Shown piece by piece: positions 16,797 through 26,115 of a stretch of DNA of 64,000 bases. Within the stretch, counting starts at the first letter, position 1. Every line of letters starts with the position of its first letter. The notes below the pieces were generated by a model that saw only the letters and a program-made list of their open reading frames with translations, had not been told where the DNA came from and made no database searches. The DNA lies in NCBI GenBank assembly GCA_023418575.1, contig JAEZZM010000044.1, forward strand, positions 62,001-126,000, in the 5' to 3' direction. Made by a program: the position numbers and the translations under genes. Source of the DNA: Actinomycetes bacterium. GTDB lineage: Bacteria > Actinomycetota > Coriobacteriia > Coriobacteriales > JAEZZM01.

Positions 16797-17549
16797 CTAT
16801 TTAATTGCACTAAATAGGCAGACTATGCCGCCGCTTAAACTTTTGCATCGTACATCTCTAAAGCCTATTTGCTTGAGCTCTTCGATAAGAACTTCTCTAT
16901 TAGGAAAGTTTAAAATAGACTCTTTAAAGTAATCAAAACCCTCTTGTTTTCCTATCATAAGCCTCCCTAAATTTGGGATAACCAAGCGCAGGTAGCTATG
17001 ATAGAGCGCACGCCATGGAGGGCACTTGGGGTGCGAAAACTCTAAAATAAGATACTTTCCCCCTGTTTTAAGCACACGATGAGCTTCTCTCATTGCTTGC
17101 ATACGGTCTTCAAAGTTTCTAATGCCATAAGCCACCGTAATCATATCAAAGCTCTCATCTGGATGGCTAAGCTTATGGGCATCTTGTACTTCAAATTCCA
17201 TGCTGCATGAAATTTTATCCTCATCTTTAAGCTTCATATAGTGCATTTGAGCTACATCAAGCATTTCCTTGCAAAAATCCGTAACTTGAATATGATCAAG
17301 CTTAAGTCTTTGAGCCAAGAGACAGGAGATTTTACCTGTTCCTGCTGCAATATCAAGTACCCTACTTACTGGCGCTCCACTAGAGGCCTCTTTTACCAGA
17401 GCATGTTCCCAGCTTTTATAAATGCCAAAGCTTGCAATGGTATTAAAGCGCTCATATTTTGGAGCAAGCTCAGAGAAGACCTCACAGACCAGCTCTGCTT
17501 TTGTACCATGCTCCGAAGAACTGTGCTCTAAATCTTGCAAGCTGCTCAT
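16797..17549 (-). CDS. menG: Demethylmenaquinone methyltransferase
   Basis: A 250-residue class I SAM methyltransferase of the UbiE/MenG family. SAM-binding motif I is VLDIAAGTGKISCLLAQ (about 63-79). The family signatures YGIRNFEDRMQAMRE (about 139-153) and KTGGKYLILEFSHP are present. It carries out the last methylation in menaquinone synthesis, consistent with an anaerobic respiratory chain. The ATG at 17547-17549 directly follows the aminotransferase stop (AAGG in the end of that gene serves as the ribosome site). A few residues at the N terminus are variable. Confidence 0.9.
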   Translation of the reverse strand: MSSLQDLEHSSSEHGTKAELVCEVFSELAPKYERFNTIASFGIYKSWEHALVKEASSGAPVSRVLDIAAGTGKISCLLAQRLKLDHIQVTDFCKEMLDVAQMHYMKLKDEDKISCSMEFEVQDAHKLSHPDESFDMITVAYGIRNFEDRMQAMREAHRVLKTGGKYLILEFSHPKCPPWRALYHSYLRLVIPNLGRLMIGKQEGFDYFKESILNFPNREVLIEELKQIGFRDVRCKSLSGGIVCLFSAIK

Positions 17550-18866
17550 TTAGCCTTCTGCCCTCTCCTCTAAGATTTTTTTAACACTGCTATATTTTAC
17601 ACAATTGCAAAAAACCCTTAAGGCTGACTCAAGTTCTTCTAAACTGGGAAATGAGGGAGCTATTCTAAGCTGAGAATCCAAGGGATCAAATCCTCCAGGA
17701 AAACATGCCCCAGCTGGAGTAAAACTTACTCCACAGTCCTGAGCAAGCTGTACACAGTTTTTTGCAGTATGAGGATATAGCTCACATGAAATAAAATAAC
17801 CGCCCTTTGGCTTAGTCCAAGAAGCAAGCTGTAATTCTCCCAATTCTTGGGATAAGATCCTATCAACCAGTTCAAACTTTGGCCTGAGGATTTGTGCCCG
17901 CTTCATCATCTTCTCTCTAAGCTGCTCAATCGTCTTGAAATAGCGAACATGCCTGAGCTGATTTATCTTATCGGGTCCCACCGTTATATAAGAGAGTGTG
18001 TTGAGAATTTCATCTAAATTTGCTCTTGAGGCTGCCATGGCCGCTATGCCAGAACCTGCAAAGCTCATTTTTGAGCTTGAAGTAAACATGAGGATATGAT
18101 CTTCATTACCTGCAGCCTTCATAAGTTCATACATATTGGGAAGTCTATCTTGCATATTGGGATCATCATATAAATGATGTTCAATATAGGCATTATCCCA
18201 ATAAATTCTAAAGTCTGATGCAGCAGGCTTGATTTGGGCCAGGCGCCGACAGGCCTGATCTGAAAGACTTATTCCTGTTGGATTTGAATATTTTGGAACA
18301 AGCCAAAGAGCTTTTACCATTGGGTCTTTAAGCAGCTCTTCTACCGCATCAATATCAAGTCCATCTTCAGCTGTAATGGCTACAGGTATAAGTTGAGCGC
18401 CCAGACGCTCTGCCAAGGCAAAATGCCTATCATAGCCTGGGACAGGACAAATAACTTTAAAGGGACTCATTAAATCTTTAAGGGGGCTCGCCCCGCCAAA
18501 ACCAAAGAGCAGGGCGTGCATCATAGACAAGCTCATAAGCTCTAAGGAAGACTGCCCTTGCACAATGCACAAGTCAGGCTCAACCTCAAGCAATTCAGCC
18601 ATAAAACGACGAGCTGATTCAATGCCCTCTAAACAGCCATAATTACTGCAGTCTACACCTGAGTCTGTAAGGTCTGAGGAGCTATTAAGGCTATCAAGCA
18701 TAGCTTTATCTAGTGCGATAATCTCGGGTCCTGGTTTTCCGCGCGCCATAGAAAGTGCTAAGTTTTTTGCCTTAAAAGCTGCTATATCTTTTGCAAGCTT
18801 GCTTAATTCTGCCTGCAGGTCTTCAGTGGAGTAATCCAAATATACAGGTAAGGGTTTAGAAATCAT
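17550..18866 (-). CDS. Class Ic aspartate aminotransferase (PLP enzyme)
   Basis: A 438-residue fold-type I PLP enzyme of the actinobacterial aspartate aminotransferase type. Motifs include LSMARGKPGPE near residue 38, YGCLEGIESARRFMAELL, VPKYSNPTG (about 191-199), YWDNAYIEHHL, and the PLP-lysine in FTSSSKMSFAGSG (about 260-272). It probably interconverts aspartate and oxaloacetate. The ATG has AGGA upstream. It abuts menG (stop then ATG) and follows pstB by 25 bp, so these three unrelated functions share one transcript. Substrate range cannot be read from the sequence. Confidence 0.82.
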   Translation of the reverse strand: MISKPLPVYLDYSTEDLQAELSKLAKDIAAFKAKNLALSMARGKPGPEIIALDKAMLDSLNSSSDLTDSGVDCSNYGCLEGIESARRFMAELLEVEPDLCIVQGQSSLELMSLSMMHALLFGFGGASPLKDLMSPFKVICPVPGYDRHFALAERLGAQLIPVAITAEDGLDIDAVEELLKDPMVKALWLVPKYSNPTGISLSDQACRRLAQIKPAASDFRIYWDNAYIEHHLYDDPNMQDRLPNMYELMKAAGNEDHILMFTSSSKMSFAGSGIAAMAASRANLDEILNTLSYITVGPDKINQLRHVRYFKTIEQLREKMMKRAQILRPKFELVDRILSQELGELQLASWTKPKGGYFISCELYPHTAKNCVQLAQDCGVSFTPAGACFPGGFDPLDSQLRIAPSFPSLEELESALRVFCNCVKYSSVKKILEERAEG

Positions 18867-18891
18867 GACTTAGTCCTAACATGACTTACTC

Positions 18892-19668
18892 CTAGCTAAA
18901 GCGACCGGTTACATAATCAGCAGTTCTTTGATCTTTTGGATTAGTGAAGATGATCTCAGTCTTATCAAATTCGATAAGTGCGGCAGGTCTGTCATTTGAT
19001 TCACGTAAAAAGAATGCGGTTTTATCGGCAACACGCTTAGCCTGCTGCATAGAGTGTGTAACTACCACAACAGTTACAAACTGCTTAATTTCAAGCATGG
19101 TCTCTTCTACCTGCGCTGTTGATATTGGGTCGAGAGCAGAACAGGGCTCATCCATCAACAACACCTCTGGGCTTGTTGCAAGGGCTCTAGCAATGCATAA
19201 ACGCTGTTGCTGACCTCCTGACAGATCAAAGGCATGTTTATGAAGGCTGTCTTTTACATCATCCCAAAGAGCAGCACGTTTAAGAGAGCTTTCAACTATT
19301 TCATCAAGTTCTGACTTTTGGTAGTCATGCTGTATTCTGGGGCCATAGCAAATATTGTCATAAATACTCATGGGAAAAGGATTGGGACGCTGAAAAACCT
19401 GACCCACACGCTGTCGAAGCTCAACCTTATCAAAATCTGGGGCATAAATATTTGCACCATCTAGAAGGATTTCGCCTTCTACCCGCACCTGACCCAGCTC
19501 ATCATTCATACGATTAAGACAGCGCAAGATAGTAGATTTACCGCAACCTGAGGGGCCAATGAGCGCAACTATTGATTTGGGAGCTATATCAAAACTAACT
19601 CCTGAAATAGCACAGTGCTCCGCGTAGTTAACAGCTACTTGCTTTAGTGATATGTGAGCTTGCTGCAC
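18892..19668 (-). CDS. pstB: Phosphate ABC transporter ATP-binding protein
   Basis: A 258-residue ABC ATPase with Walker A GPSGCGKST (about 37-45), the PstB-typical LRCLNRMNDE, the VFQRPNPFPMSIYDN Q-loop wording, signature LSGGQQQR (about 149-156) and Walker B LLMDEPCSALDP. It powers high-affinity phosphate uptake with PstC/PstA/PstS. None of those partners is adjacent: upstream is a divergent small ORF and downstream the aminotransferase. So either the pst locus is split or this is a second copy. The start is GTG at 19666-19668 with GGAG upstream. Confidence 0.9.
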   Translation of the reverse strand: MQQAHISLKQVAVNYAEHCAISGVSFDIAPKSIVALIGPSGCGKSTILRCLNRMNDELGQVRVEGEILLDGANIYAPDFDKVELRQRVGQVFQRPNPFPMSIYDNICYGPRIQHDYQKSELDEIVESSLKRAALWDDVKDSLHKHAFDLSGGQQQRLCIARALATSPEVLLMDEPCSALDPISTAQVEETMLEIKQFVTVVVVTHSMQQAKRVADKTAFFLRESNDRPAALIEFDKTEIIFTNPKDQRTADYVTGRFS

Positions 19669-19754
19669 CTATACTCCTTAGTATCCTTTTGCTATCCTAA
19701 TAAGCTTAAGAACTTAAGCTTTATCGCGCCGCCCTTTTTAGGAGTAGCTATACC

Positions 19755-20003
19755 ATGTATCAAGACTTAAATGAAGAGCTAGAGCTATTACAGACACTTA
19801 TAAATCGTGCCTACAAACAAGAGAAATACCTTGAGCGGCTAAGCTTGGTCTTAAGTTGCGAGAGCGCCGATATTCACCCTGAACTAATGGAGATAGTAAA
19901 GCTTTTACCTCCTGGTAGATATGCACGCCCTCGCCTTATTGATGAACTTAATTCCTGCCTTGCTGCCCGTGCCTTATCGCAGCGCTTTGGCTTATTGGAT
20001 TAA
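19755..20003 (+). CDS. Conserved-looking small protein of unknown function
   Basis: An 82-residue plus-strand ORF with a good Shine-Dalgarno (AGGAG, 9 bases before ATG at 19755). It is predicted mostly helical, with heptad-like leucines in LEELLQTL-type segments and a late LLPPGRYARPRLIDELN stretch. I recognise no family. It is divergent from pstB (87 bp) and its stop overlaps the ppaC stop by 4 bp tail to tail. Codon use resembles the neighbours, so I take it as real. Confidence 0.6.
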   Translation: MYQDLNEELELLQTLINRAYKQEKYLERLSLVLSCESADIHPELMEIVKLLPPGRYARPRLIDELNSCLAARALSQRFGLLD

Positions 20004-20941
20004 AAACCCTGTGCAATCAAGGGGCCAGCAACTTGCTTTTTGCGAGACAGGAGGCCGTCAACCCAAGTTCCCTCGTCACGTACCTCAATGCCAAGACCTT
20101 TTTCAACAATCTCGGTTGAACCTGCGGCAAAGACCTGAGAGCCTTCTCTTAAAATATCGGTAATCAAAAGCACAAAGGTAGCTGCATCATGCTCTTTGAT
20201 GTAGGCCTGCATGGCTTCAAGAAGTTTAGGGGCATCTTGTAATACCGGTTCACAATCAACCGTCTCAAACTGACCAATGTAGACAGCCTGACCACCAAAC
20301 TCAAAGCGCTTAGTATCGCGGCCGATGATCTCATCAATACCAAATTCATCTGCACCACGACTCTTAAATACCCAACGACCATAATCAAGATAATTCTCGC
20401 CGATAATATCAGCCAACATAGAGGCTAAACGGCCATCAATAGGGGTGGCTGTTGGGCTTTTCAAAAGTACGGTGTCTGTCATGATGGCAGCTAAGAGACA
20501 GCCTGCAAAAGCTGGGGTAATCTCTTGTCCATAATGCTCAAAACGCGTAGTAACAATAGAGGCTGTAGAGCCAATGGGAAGATTTAAAAATAAGATGGGC
20601 TGAGCTGTCTGCACATCTGCAATGCGGTGATGATCTAAGATTTCAACAATCTCTGCATGCTCAAGACCATCTACTGCCTGACTGCGCTCATTATGATCAA
20701 CAAGAATCACGCGCTGAGGATCCTCTCCCTCTTGAGCAGGCTCAATCTTTTCCAAAAACATGGGCTCTGGCATACCAAAGCGCTCAAGCACAGCTTTAGA
20801 TTCCTTGGGCAGAGGACCTAAGGTGCAGGCTTGGTACTCGTTTTTATCGTCATGTAAATTCTTTAGAGCAGCATATACTACAGCTGCCATGATTGAATCA
20901 TTATCTGGATTTTTATGACCAACAACGTAAATAGGTTTCAC
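20000..20941 (-). CDS. ppaC: Manganese-dependent inorganic pyrophosphatase (family II)
   Basis: A 313-residue DHH-superfamily pyrophosphatase. Metal-binding motifs are VGHKNPDNDS (residues 7-16), VDHNE (about 81-85) and the signature LDHHRIAD (about 102-109). A DHHA2-type C-terminal domain ends with SRKKQV, which binds substrate. It hydrolyses pyrophosphate made by biosynthesis, using Mn. There are no CBS domains, so this is the short unregulated form. The start is GTG at 20939-20941 after GGAGTAACTAG. It converges on the 82-aa ORF with overlapping stops. Confidence 0.94.
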   Translation of the reverse strand: MKPIYVVGHKNPDNDSIMAAVVYAALKNLHDDKNEYQACTLGPLPKESKAVLERFGMPEPMFLEKIEPAQEGEDPQRVILVDHNERSQAVDGLEHAEIVEILDHHRIADVQTAQPILFLNLPIGSTASIVTTRFEHYGQEITPAFAGCLLAAIMTDTVLLKSPTATPIDGRLASMLADIIGENYLDYGRWVFKSRGADEFGIDEIIGRDTKRFEFGGQAVYIGQFETVDCEPVLQDAPKLLEAMQAYIKEHDAATFVLLITDILREGSQVFAAGSTEIVEKGLGIEVRDEGTWVDGLLSRKKQVAGPLIAQGF

Positions 20942-21098
20942 CTAGTTACTCCTCTCTTAAAGCAGCTCATCATCTGTGTTGTGCTGAGTTTATAGTGCTT
21001 AGGCTTGTTAGCTGATTACCTTACTTACATACTTTATCGTAAGCTATATAGTGAGCTAGGTAATTTATATAGTGCCCCTATTATACTAAAGGCCCGCC

Positions 21099-23516
21099 CT
21101 AGTCTTCCTTGATTTTAACTAAGGGAGCATAACCCAACATAAAACGCTTGCTTTCTCCGCTTTTATCTAAGACTACTGTCACTGATTTATCTTCAGCTTT
21201 AAATTCTACAACGCGTCCCTTGCCAAAGACTTTATGAGAAACACGATCCCCCACCTCAAAGCTTTTATCTGAAGCAGAAGCATTGGGAGAAAAATCTTGA
21301 TTATACTTACCAGTTTTTCTGCGCTCTTCTTGCTCGCGCTGGCGCAGTAGTTCTGGATACACGGTCATATTGGGACGCCTGGCTCCTCCAGAACTTGAGC
21401 GCGTAGTATTGCCATGCACCTGGCCACCATACATATCACTACCAAAACCAGCAGTGGCATGACGATCTCCGCGCTTATCCCAGCCAAGACCCTTAATACC
21501 TTGTGAACCCAGCTGAGCAGCTTGGATATGTTCAGATGGAATCTCTCGCAAGAAGGGAGATTTGGGGAAATAGGCATTGGAGCCATAGATCATGCGTCGC
21601 TCTGCGTGTGAAAGCCTCAAACGTTTCATGGCACGGGTGTAGGCAACATAGGCAAGACGACGTTCCTCCTCATATTCCTCACCCTCCTTACTTTGTGCCG
21701 GAAAAAGACCATGTTCAAGACCTGTAACAAAGACAACGGGAAATTCCAGGCCCTTTGCTGCATGAATGGTCATCATAAGAACTCGCTCTTGATGCCCTTG
21801 GGCATAAGCATTATCAAGCTCAGTACGCAAGGAGAGCCACTCCACAAAGGCCTCCAGCTCTTTTAAGCCACTGCCTTCAGGGATCTCGCCAAGATCAGTT
21901 CCCACGCGATAGGTTTTAGGTTGAACCTCTGCCCACTGGTCTCCCAAGCCATCTGCCTCATAGGAATTTACCATGGACAAAAATTCTTTAAGATTTTGTA
22001 GCCTTGATTCAGCCTCAAAACTACCGTCTGCCTCATACATATGAATGAGGCCTGCATCTGTTATAAGCATATTAACTAGATCAAAGAGACTGCTCTCACG
22101 CTGACGAGCATAACGGATCTTTTGAGTGAAGTCAGCAAGACCTTCGCGTGCTTTTTTAGAATAGCGTGAACTATCAAGACATGCCTGCTCGGCTGCCTCA
22201 AACAAATTTAGTCCTGAGGCCTTTGCATCCTCATGCAAGCGCTCAAGGCTTGTTTTGCCCACGCCCCTGCGCGGCGTACTTACCGCACGCATAAAGGCCA
22301 GCTCATCAGAAAGATTGACGCATAATCGCAGATAACAGATGGCATCCTTAATCTCTGCACGATCAAAAAAGCGTGTTCCCCCTACTAGCTTATAATTTAT
22401 ACCTGCCCTATTGAGCATCTCTTCTAGCACACGGGATTGGGCATTAGTGCGATAAAAAATAGCAATATCATCTGCTGAAGTACCAGACTCAAGCTCTTTT
22501 TTGATCTCTGAAGCAACCCAGTTTCCCTCATCATGTTCATTTGAAGCCTGATAAACCAAGATCTTATCGCCCATACCCGCATCAGTAAAAAGGGATTTGG
22601 CTCGTCTTTTATCGTTATGACTTACCACAGCATTAGCCGCGGCCAAAATATGTCCACTTGAGCGATAATTTTGTTCCAGATAAATTACTTTTGCTTGTGG
22701 ATAATCTTTCTCAAATTCCAAAATATTTCTAATATCTGCCCCGCGCCAAGAATAAATTGATTGATCGTCGTCGCCCACCACCATAATGTTGTTATAGCGC
22801 AAAGACATCAACCTGCAGAGCTCATACTGGGCCTTGTTAGTGTCTTGATATTCGTCTACATGTAAATACTGAAAACGCTCTTGGTATTGGGCAAGAAGAC
22901 CGGGCTCTTTTACAAAAAGCTCAACGGTTTTCATAAGCAAATCATCAAAATCCATGGCATTAGCAAGCTTAAGTCTGCGCTGATATTCTTGGTAGAGTCT
23001 CTGCAGATCTGCTTGTCCTGCCAAAGGACTTTCATCCGATAAAATCCTGGGATCATCGCAAGCAAGAAGCTCATTTTTAGCCAGTGATATGCGCTCACGA
23101 CAATATGACAAAGAAAGCTCTTTGGGAAGCCTAAACTCTTCATGAATTTGTTTTAGCAAACGCTTTTGATCATCAGCATCATAAATACTAAGATGCTCTT
23201 TAAAGCCCAGAAGCTGAGCGTGCTCTCTTAAGACTCTAATGCAAAAGGCGTGAAAGGTGCAGACCCACATACCATTAAGCTTATGCGGAATAAGCTTTTC
23301 TAGACGCTCTTTCATCTCTTGAGCTGCCTTATTGGTAAAGGTAATAGCCAAAATCTTATAAGGCGCTATATCTTTATCAAGCACCATATGAGCAATTCTA
23401 TAGGTAAGCGTGCGGGTTTTACCAGATCCAGCACCTGCCAAGACTAAGACCGGACCTTCAGTGCAGGTCGCCGCTTCTCTTTGCTGAGGATTAAGCGTAT
23501 TCAAATCTATCTGCAT
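21099..23516 (-). CDS. pcrA: ATP-dependent 3'-5' DNA helicase PcrA/UvrD
   Basis: An 805-residue superfamily 1A helicase used in repair and replication restart. Motif I is GAGSGKTRTLTYR (about 28-40), motif II DEYQDTN, motif III GDDDQSIYSWRGAD, motif IV EQNYRS, motif V MTIHAAKGLEF and motif VI AYTRAM. The C terminus carries the Tudor-like KVFGKGRVVEF domain that contacts RNA polymerase in PcrA. The start is placed at the ATG at 23514-23516, six bases after AAAGGTGA; a TTG one codon earlier is less likely. It forms a minus-strand run with uppP upstream. Confidence 0.94.
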   Translation of the reverse strand: MQIDLNTLNPQQREAATCTEGPVLVLAGAGSGKTRTLTYRIAHMVLDKDIAPYKILAITFTNKAAQEMKERLEKLIPHKLNGMWVCTFHAFCIRVLREHAQLLGFKEHLSIYDADDQKRLLKQIHEEFRLPKELSLSYCRERISLAKNELLACDDPRILSDESPLAGQADLQRLYQEYQRRLKLANAMDFDDLLMKTVELFVKEPGLLAQYQERFQYLHVDEYQDTNKAQYELCRLMSLRYNNIMVVGDDDQSIYSWRGADIRNILEFEKDYPQAKVIYLEQNYRSSGHILAAANAVVSHNDKRRAKSLFTDAGMGDKILVYQASNEHDEGNWVASEIKKELESGTSADDIAIFYRTNAQSRVLEEMLNRAGINYKLVGGTRFFDRAEIKDAICYLRLCVNLSDELAFMRAVSTPRRGVGKTSLERLHEDAKASGLNLFEAAEQACLDSSRYSKKAREGLADFTQKIRYARQRESSLFDLVNMLITDAGLIHMYEADGSFEAESRLQNLKEFLSMVNSYEADGLGDQWAEVQPKTYRVGTDLGEIPEGSGLKELEAFVEWLSLRTELDNAYAQGHQERVLMMTIHAAKGLEFPVVFVTGLEHGLFPAQSKEGEEYEEERRLAYVAYTRAMKRLRLSHAERRMIYGSNAYFPKSPFLREIPSEHIQAAQLGSQGIKGLGWDKRGDRHATAGFGSDMYGGQVHGNTTRSSSGGARRPNMTVYPELLRQREQEERRKTGKYNQDFSPNASASDKSFEVGDRVSHKVFGKGRVVEFKAEDKSVTVVLDKSGESKRFMLGYAPLVKIKED

Positions 23517-23577
23517 CAAGCTTCACCTTTACCAAGCAATAGTTTTATCTTTCAAAGTTTTTCTCTTCTTAGAAAGC

Positions 23578-24492
23578 TTAAGCGCCAAAGCCTTTAAGGA
23601 GACCATAAACAATAACAACAAGACCTAGTATGATGCGATAATAACCAAAGACTTTAAAATCATGGCGTTTAATATAGCGCATTAAAAACTTGATGGCCAA
23701 AATGGACACGATAAGCGCAACCAACATGCCCAAAAAGAGCAGGACATAAGAATACATATCAAAGCTATTGCCCTTTAAGAAGAACTTAAGAAGCTTAAGT
23801 AGGCTTGCGCCAAACATTACAGGAATGGCCATAAAAAATGAAAATTCTGCTGCAAGCTGGCGGCTCGTTCCCATCAGCAGAGCTCCCAAAATGGTTGAGC
23901 CCGACCTAGAAGTTCCAGGCACCAGACTTAAAACCTGAAAACAACCAATGCAAAAAGCACGCTTATAACTGAGCGAGCGCATATTAGCAAGGCTCGTCTC
24001 TTCAAGTGAAGCTTCACCAGTCTGGGCAAAGTGCTTGCCTCGTGCATGACTTTCACTATGGTCAAGGCCAGGTTTTGATCGGAAATTCTCTATAAGAATA
24101 AAGGCAATACCATAGACTATAAGAGCAGCAGCTACCACCCAAGAATTGGTAAGGTGCTCCTCCATCCAGTCATTAAGAGGAAGACCAATGGCTGCAGCAG
24201 GCAAAACTCCCACAATAACCTTTGCCCACAGAGACCAGGTATCTTTTTTCTCCTCAGTACTTTTAGACAAGGCAAAGGGGTTAAGGGTCTTGAAATACAA
24301 AATACAAACCGCCAAAATAGCGCCCAGCTGTATAACCACCAAAAACATATTCCAAAAGTCCTCTGAAACATGCAGGTGAACTAGGTCATTTACTAAAATC
24401 ATGTGGCCTGTTGAAGAAACAGGGAGCCACTCTGTAATACCTTCTACAATGCCGATAAGTATTATCTTTAGATATTCAAGAAGATGTTCCAC
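23578..24492 (-). CDS. uppP: Undecaprenyl-diphosphate phosphatase
   Basis: A 304-residue membrane protein of the BacA/UppP family. Catalytic motifs are EGITEWLPVSSTGH (about 18-31) and PGTSRSGSTI (about 190-199). It recycles the lipid carrier used for peptidoglycan assembly and can confer bacitracin tolerance. A hydrophilic loop around residues 145-170 is somewhat long for the family. The start is GTG at 24490-24492. It is 61 bp upstream of pcrA and 40 bp downstream of the DMT transporter stop. Confidence 0.93.
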   Translation of the reverse strand: MEHLLEYLKIILIGIVEGITEWLPVSSTGHMILVNDLVHLHVSEDFWNMFLVVIQLGAILAVCILYFKTLNPFALSKSTEEKKDTWSLWAKVIVGVLPAAAIGLPLNDWMEEHLTNSWVVAAALIVYGIAFILIENFRSKPGLDHSESHARGKHFAQTGEASLEETSLANMRSLSYKRAFCIGCFQVLSLVPGTSRSGSTILGALLMGTSRQLAAEFSFFMAIPVMFGASLLKLLKFFLKGNSFDMYSYVLLFLGMLVALIVSILAIKFLMRYIKRHDFKVFGYYRIILGLVVIVYGLLKGFGA

Positions 24493-24532
24493 CCTTTACA
24501 TCCTTTCATTTACCTTTATATCTAGCCTAGCA

Positions 24533-25447
24533 CTAAGACTTACCCGAAATAAAGAGTCCCAGAAGAATACAAACAATTCCCAAGTAAGCCAAGGCGGCGA
24601 TGCGCTCGCCCAACACAAAATAAGAGGCAACAAGGGTTACTACTGGAATACAGTAAATATATAGGCTCGTTTTTACTTCTCCCAAAACTGAAATTGCATA
24701 ATTCCATATGACATAGCAAAGGCTTGAACCAAATAAGGCTAAAAACAGTAAAGATCCTATAGTAGTTGGACTAAAACTAAACCAAGAAATATCAAAGCCC
24801 ATTGCAGGACAAAGCATGAAAATAGAAACTAAACCCCAGAAGAAAATACGCTTAGTCATGGCTAGAGGATTAAGTGAGCCCAGGCCCTGGCGCTCAATTT
24901 CTCTCATACCTAAGCAATATATAGCCCAGGTTCCCGCCGCTAACAGCACTAAAAAGTCTCCCAGAAGGGGGTTTTCTCCCAATAAAAAGAGCTCTTCAAG
25001 ACTAAGCTTTCCATTTGTGGCAACCAAAATTAAGCCAAGGAATGCACATACAAAGCCTACAAAAAACCATTTTGTGGGTTTTTGCTTGTACCATAGCCAA
25101 AAGAGAAGGCCAGTAAGAAAGGGGGCCGTACTAGAAATAACCCCTACATGAGAGGTAAGGGTATAGCACAAAGCCGTGTTTTCTGCCAAAAAATAAAGGG
25201 AGGTTCCAAAAAAGCCACAGATAGCAAAAGGTAACTCTTGCTTAAAGCTTTGGCGATTAAAGCCTTTAAAAGCCAAGCCCTTGGGACATAAGATAGTTAA
25301 AAAAATCCAGGCAAAGCCAAAACGCAATAACAATATTTCAAAAGGGCTAGCACCCACATCAAGCAAAAGTTTACTTGCTACAAAGGTAAGACCCCAAAAA
25401 ATAACCGCCAAGCTGGCGCACAAATGGGCCACAATTTGTTTATTCAA
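24533..25447 (-). CDS. EamA/DMT-family transporter
   Basis: About 304 residues with ten predicted membrane helices in two repeated EamA halves (FWGLTFVASKLLL in the first, FGSSLCYVIWNYAI in the second). It is an inner-membrane metabolite or drug exporter of unknown substrate. I set the start at the TTG at 25445-25447, eleven bases after AGGAGG; the longer frame to 25501 adds a polar segment that overlaps the ribosome site. It stands head to head with uspA. Confidence 0.75.
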   Translation of the reverse strand: MNKQIVAHLCASLAVIFWGLTFVASKLLLDVGASPFEILLLRFGFAWIFLTILCPKGLAFKGFNRQSFKQELPFAICGFFGTSLYFLAENTALCYTLTSHVGVISSTAPFLTGLLFWLWYKQKPTKWFFVGFVCAFLGLILVATNGKLSLEELFLLGENPLLGDFLVLLAAGTWAIYCLGMREIERQGLGSLNPLAMTKRIFFWGLVSIFMLCPAMGFDISWFSFSPTTIGSLLFLALFGSSLCYVIWNYAISVLGEVKTSLYIYCIPVVTLVASYFVLGERIAALAYLGIVCILLGLFISGKS

Positions 25448-25604
25448 AACTTGCAATTCCTCCTTGCCAGAACTCCTATAACTTGATAGAGTTACTAGCA
25501 ATTATCGTGCATAAGAGACAGGACTATTTGGAATTATCTAGTATAGACCTTTTTGCCCTCTAGTTACACGATAGGTTTCTTGGCATTCGACCAAAGGAGT
25601 TCTT

Positions 25605-26045
25605 ATGGCGTATCAGCGTATCTTTGTCGCAATTGACGACTCACCTGCAACCGAACACGTTGTTGAAAAAGCTTTGGAAATTGCTGCAAAAAATTCTGCA
25701 GAACTCTATGTAGGACATGTAGTTAACACTGGTCCTATTGAAGCTGCGGGTAATTACCCACCTGATCTCTTACCTCAAATGAGAGAAGAGTTTGACGAGA
25801 AAATAGCAGCTTTAATTGAAAAAGCGCGCTCTTATGAAGGTGTTAAAGCCGTGCATTATAAGAGCGAGGTTGGACCTATTAGAGAAACCTTGCTAGAAAA
25901 ACTTATTCAACCATGCAAGCCTGACTTGGTGGTTTGCGGTGCACGAGGTCTTTCACCCTTAAAATATGCACTCTTGGGTAGCATCTCCAACTTTATTGTT
26001 AAACACGCTGGCTGCGATGTTTTAGTAGTACGAGATATTCATTAA
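25605..26045 (+). CDS. Universal stress protein, UspA family
   Basis: A 146-residue Usp domain. FVAIDDSPATEHVVEKAL is the N-terminal strand with the conserved Asp, and GARGLSPLKYALLGSIS (about 115-131) is the ATP-binding G-x2-G-x9-G(S) motif. Such proteins are induced on growth arrest and bind nucleotide. The ATG has AAAGGAG upstream. It is a single-gene unit closed by a strong terminator. Confidence 0.9.
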   Translation: MAYQRIFVAIDDSPATEHVVEKALEIAAKNSAELYVGHVVNTGPIEAAGNYPPDLLPQMREEFDEKIAALIEKARSYEGVKAVHYKSEVGPIRETLLEKLIQPCKPDLVVCGARGLSPLKYALLGSISNFIVKHAGCDVLVVRDIH

Positions 26046-26050
26046 ACCTC

Positions 26051-26085
26051 AAGCCCCAAGCCCTTAAGGACCTGGGGCTTTTACT
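26051..26085 (+). terminator. Terminator after uspA
   Basis: An 8-bp hairpin AAGCCCCA (26051-26058) / TGGGGCTT (26073-26080) with a 14-base loop, followed by TTTACTT, six bases after the uspA stop. It has the form of a rho-independent terminator. Confidence 0.85.
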
Positions 26086-26115
26086 TCTTGGGCTTCTTCT
26101 CTGAAAGGATTGAGC

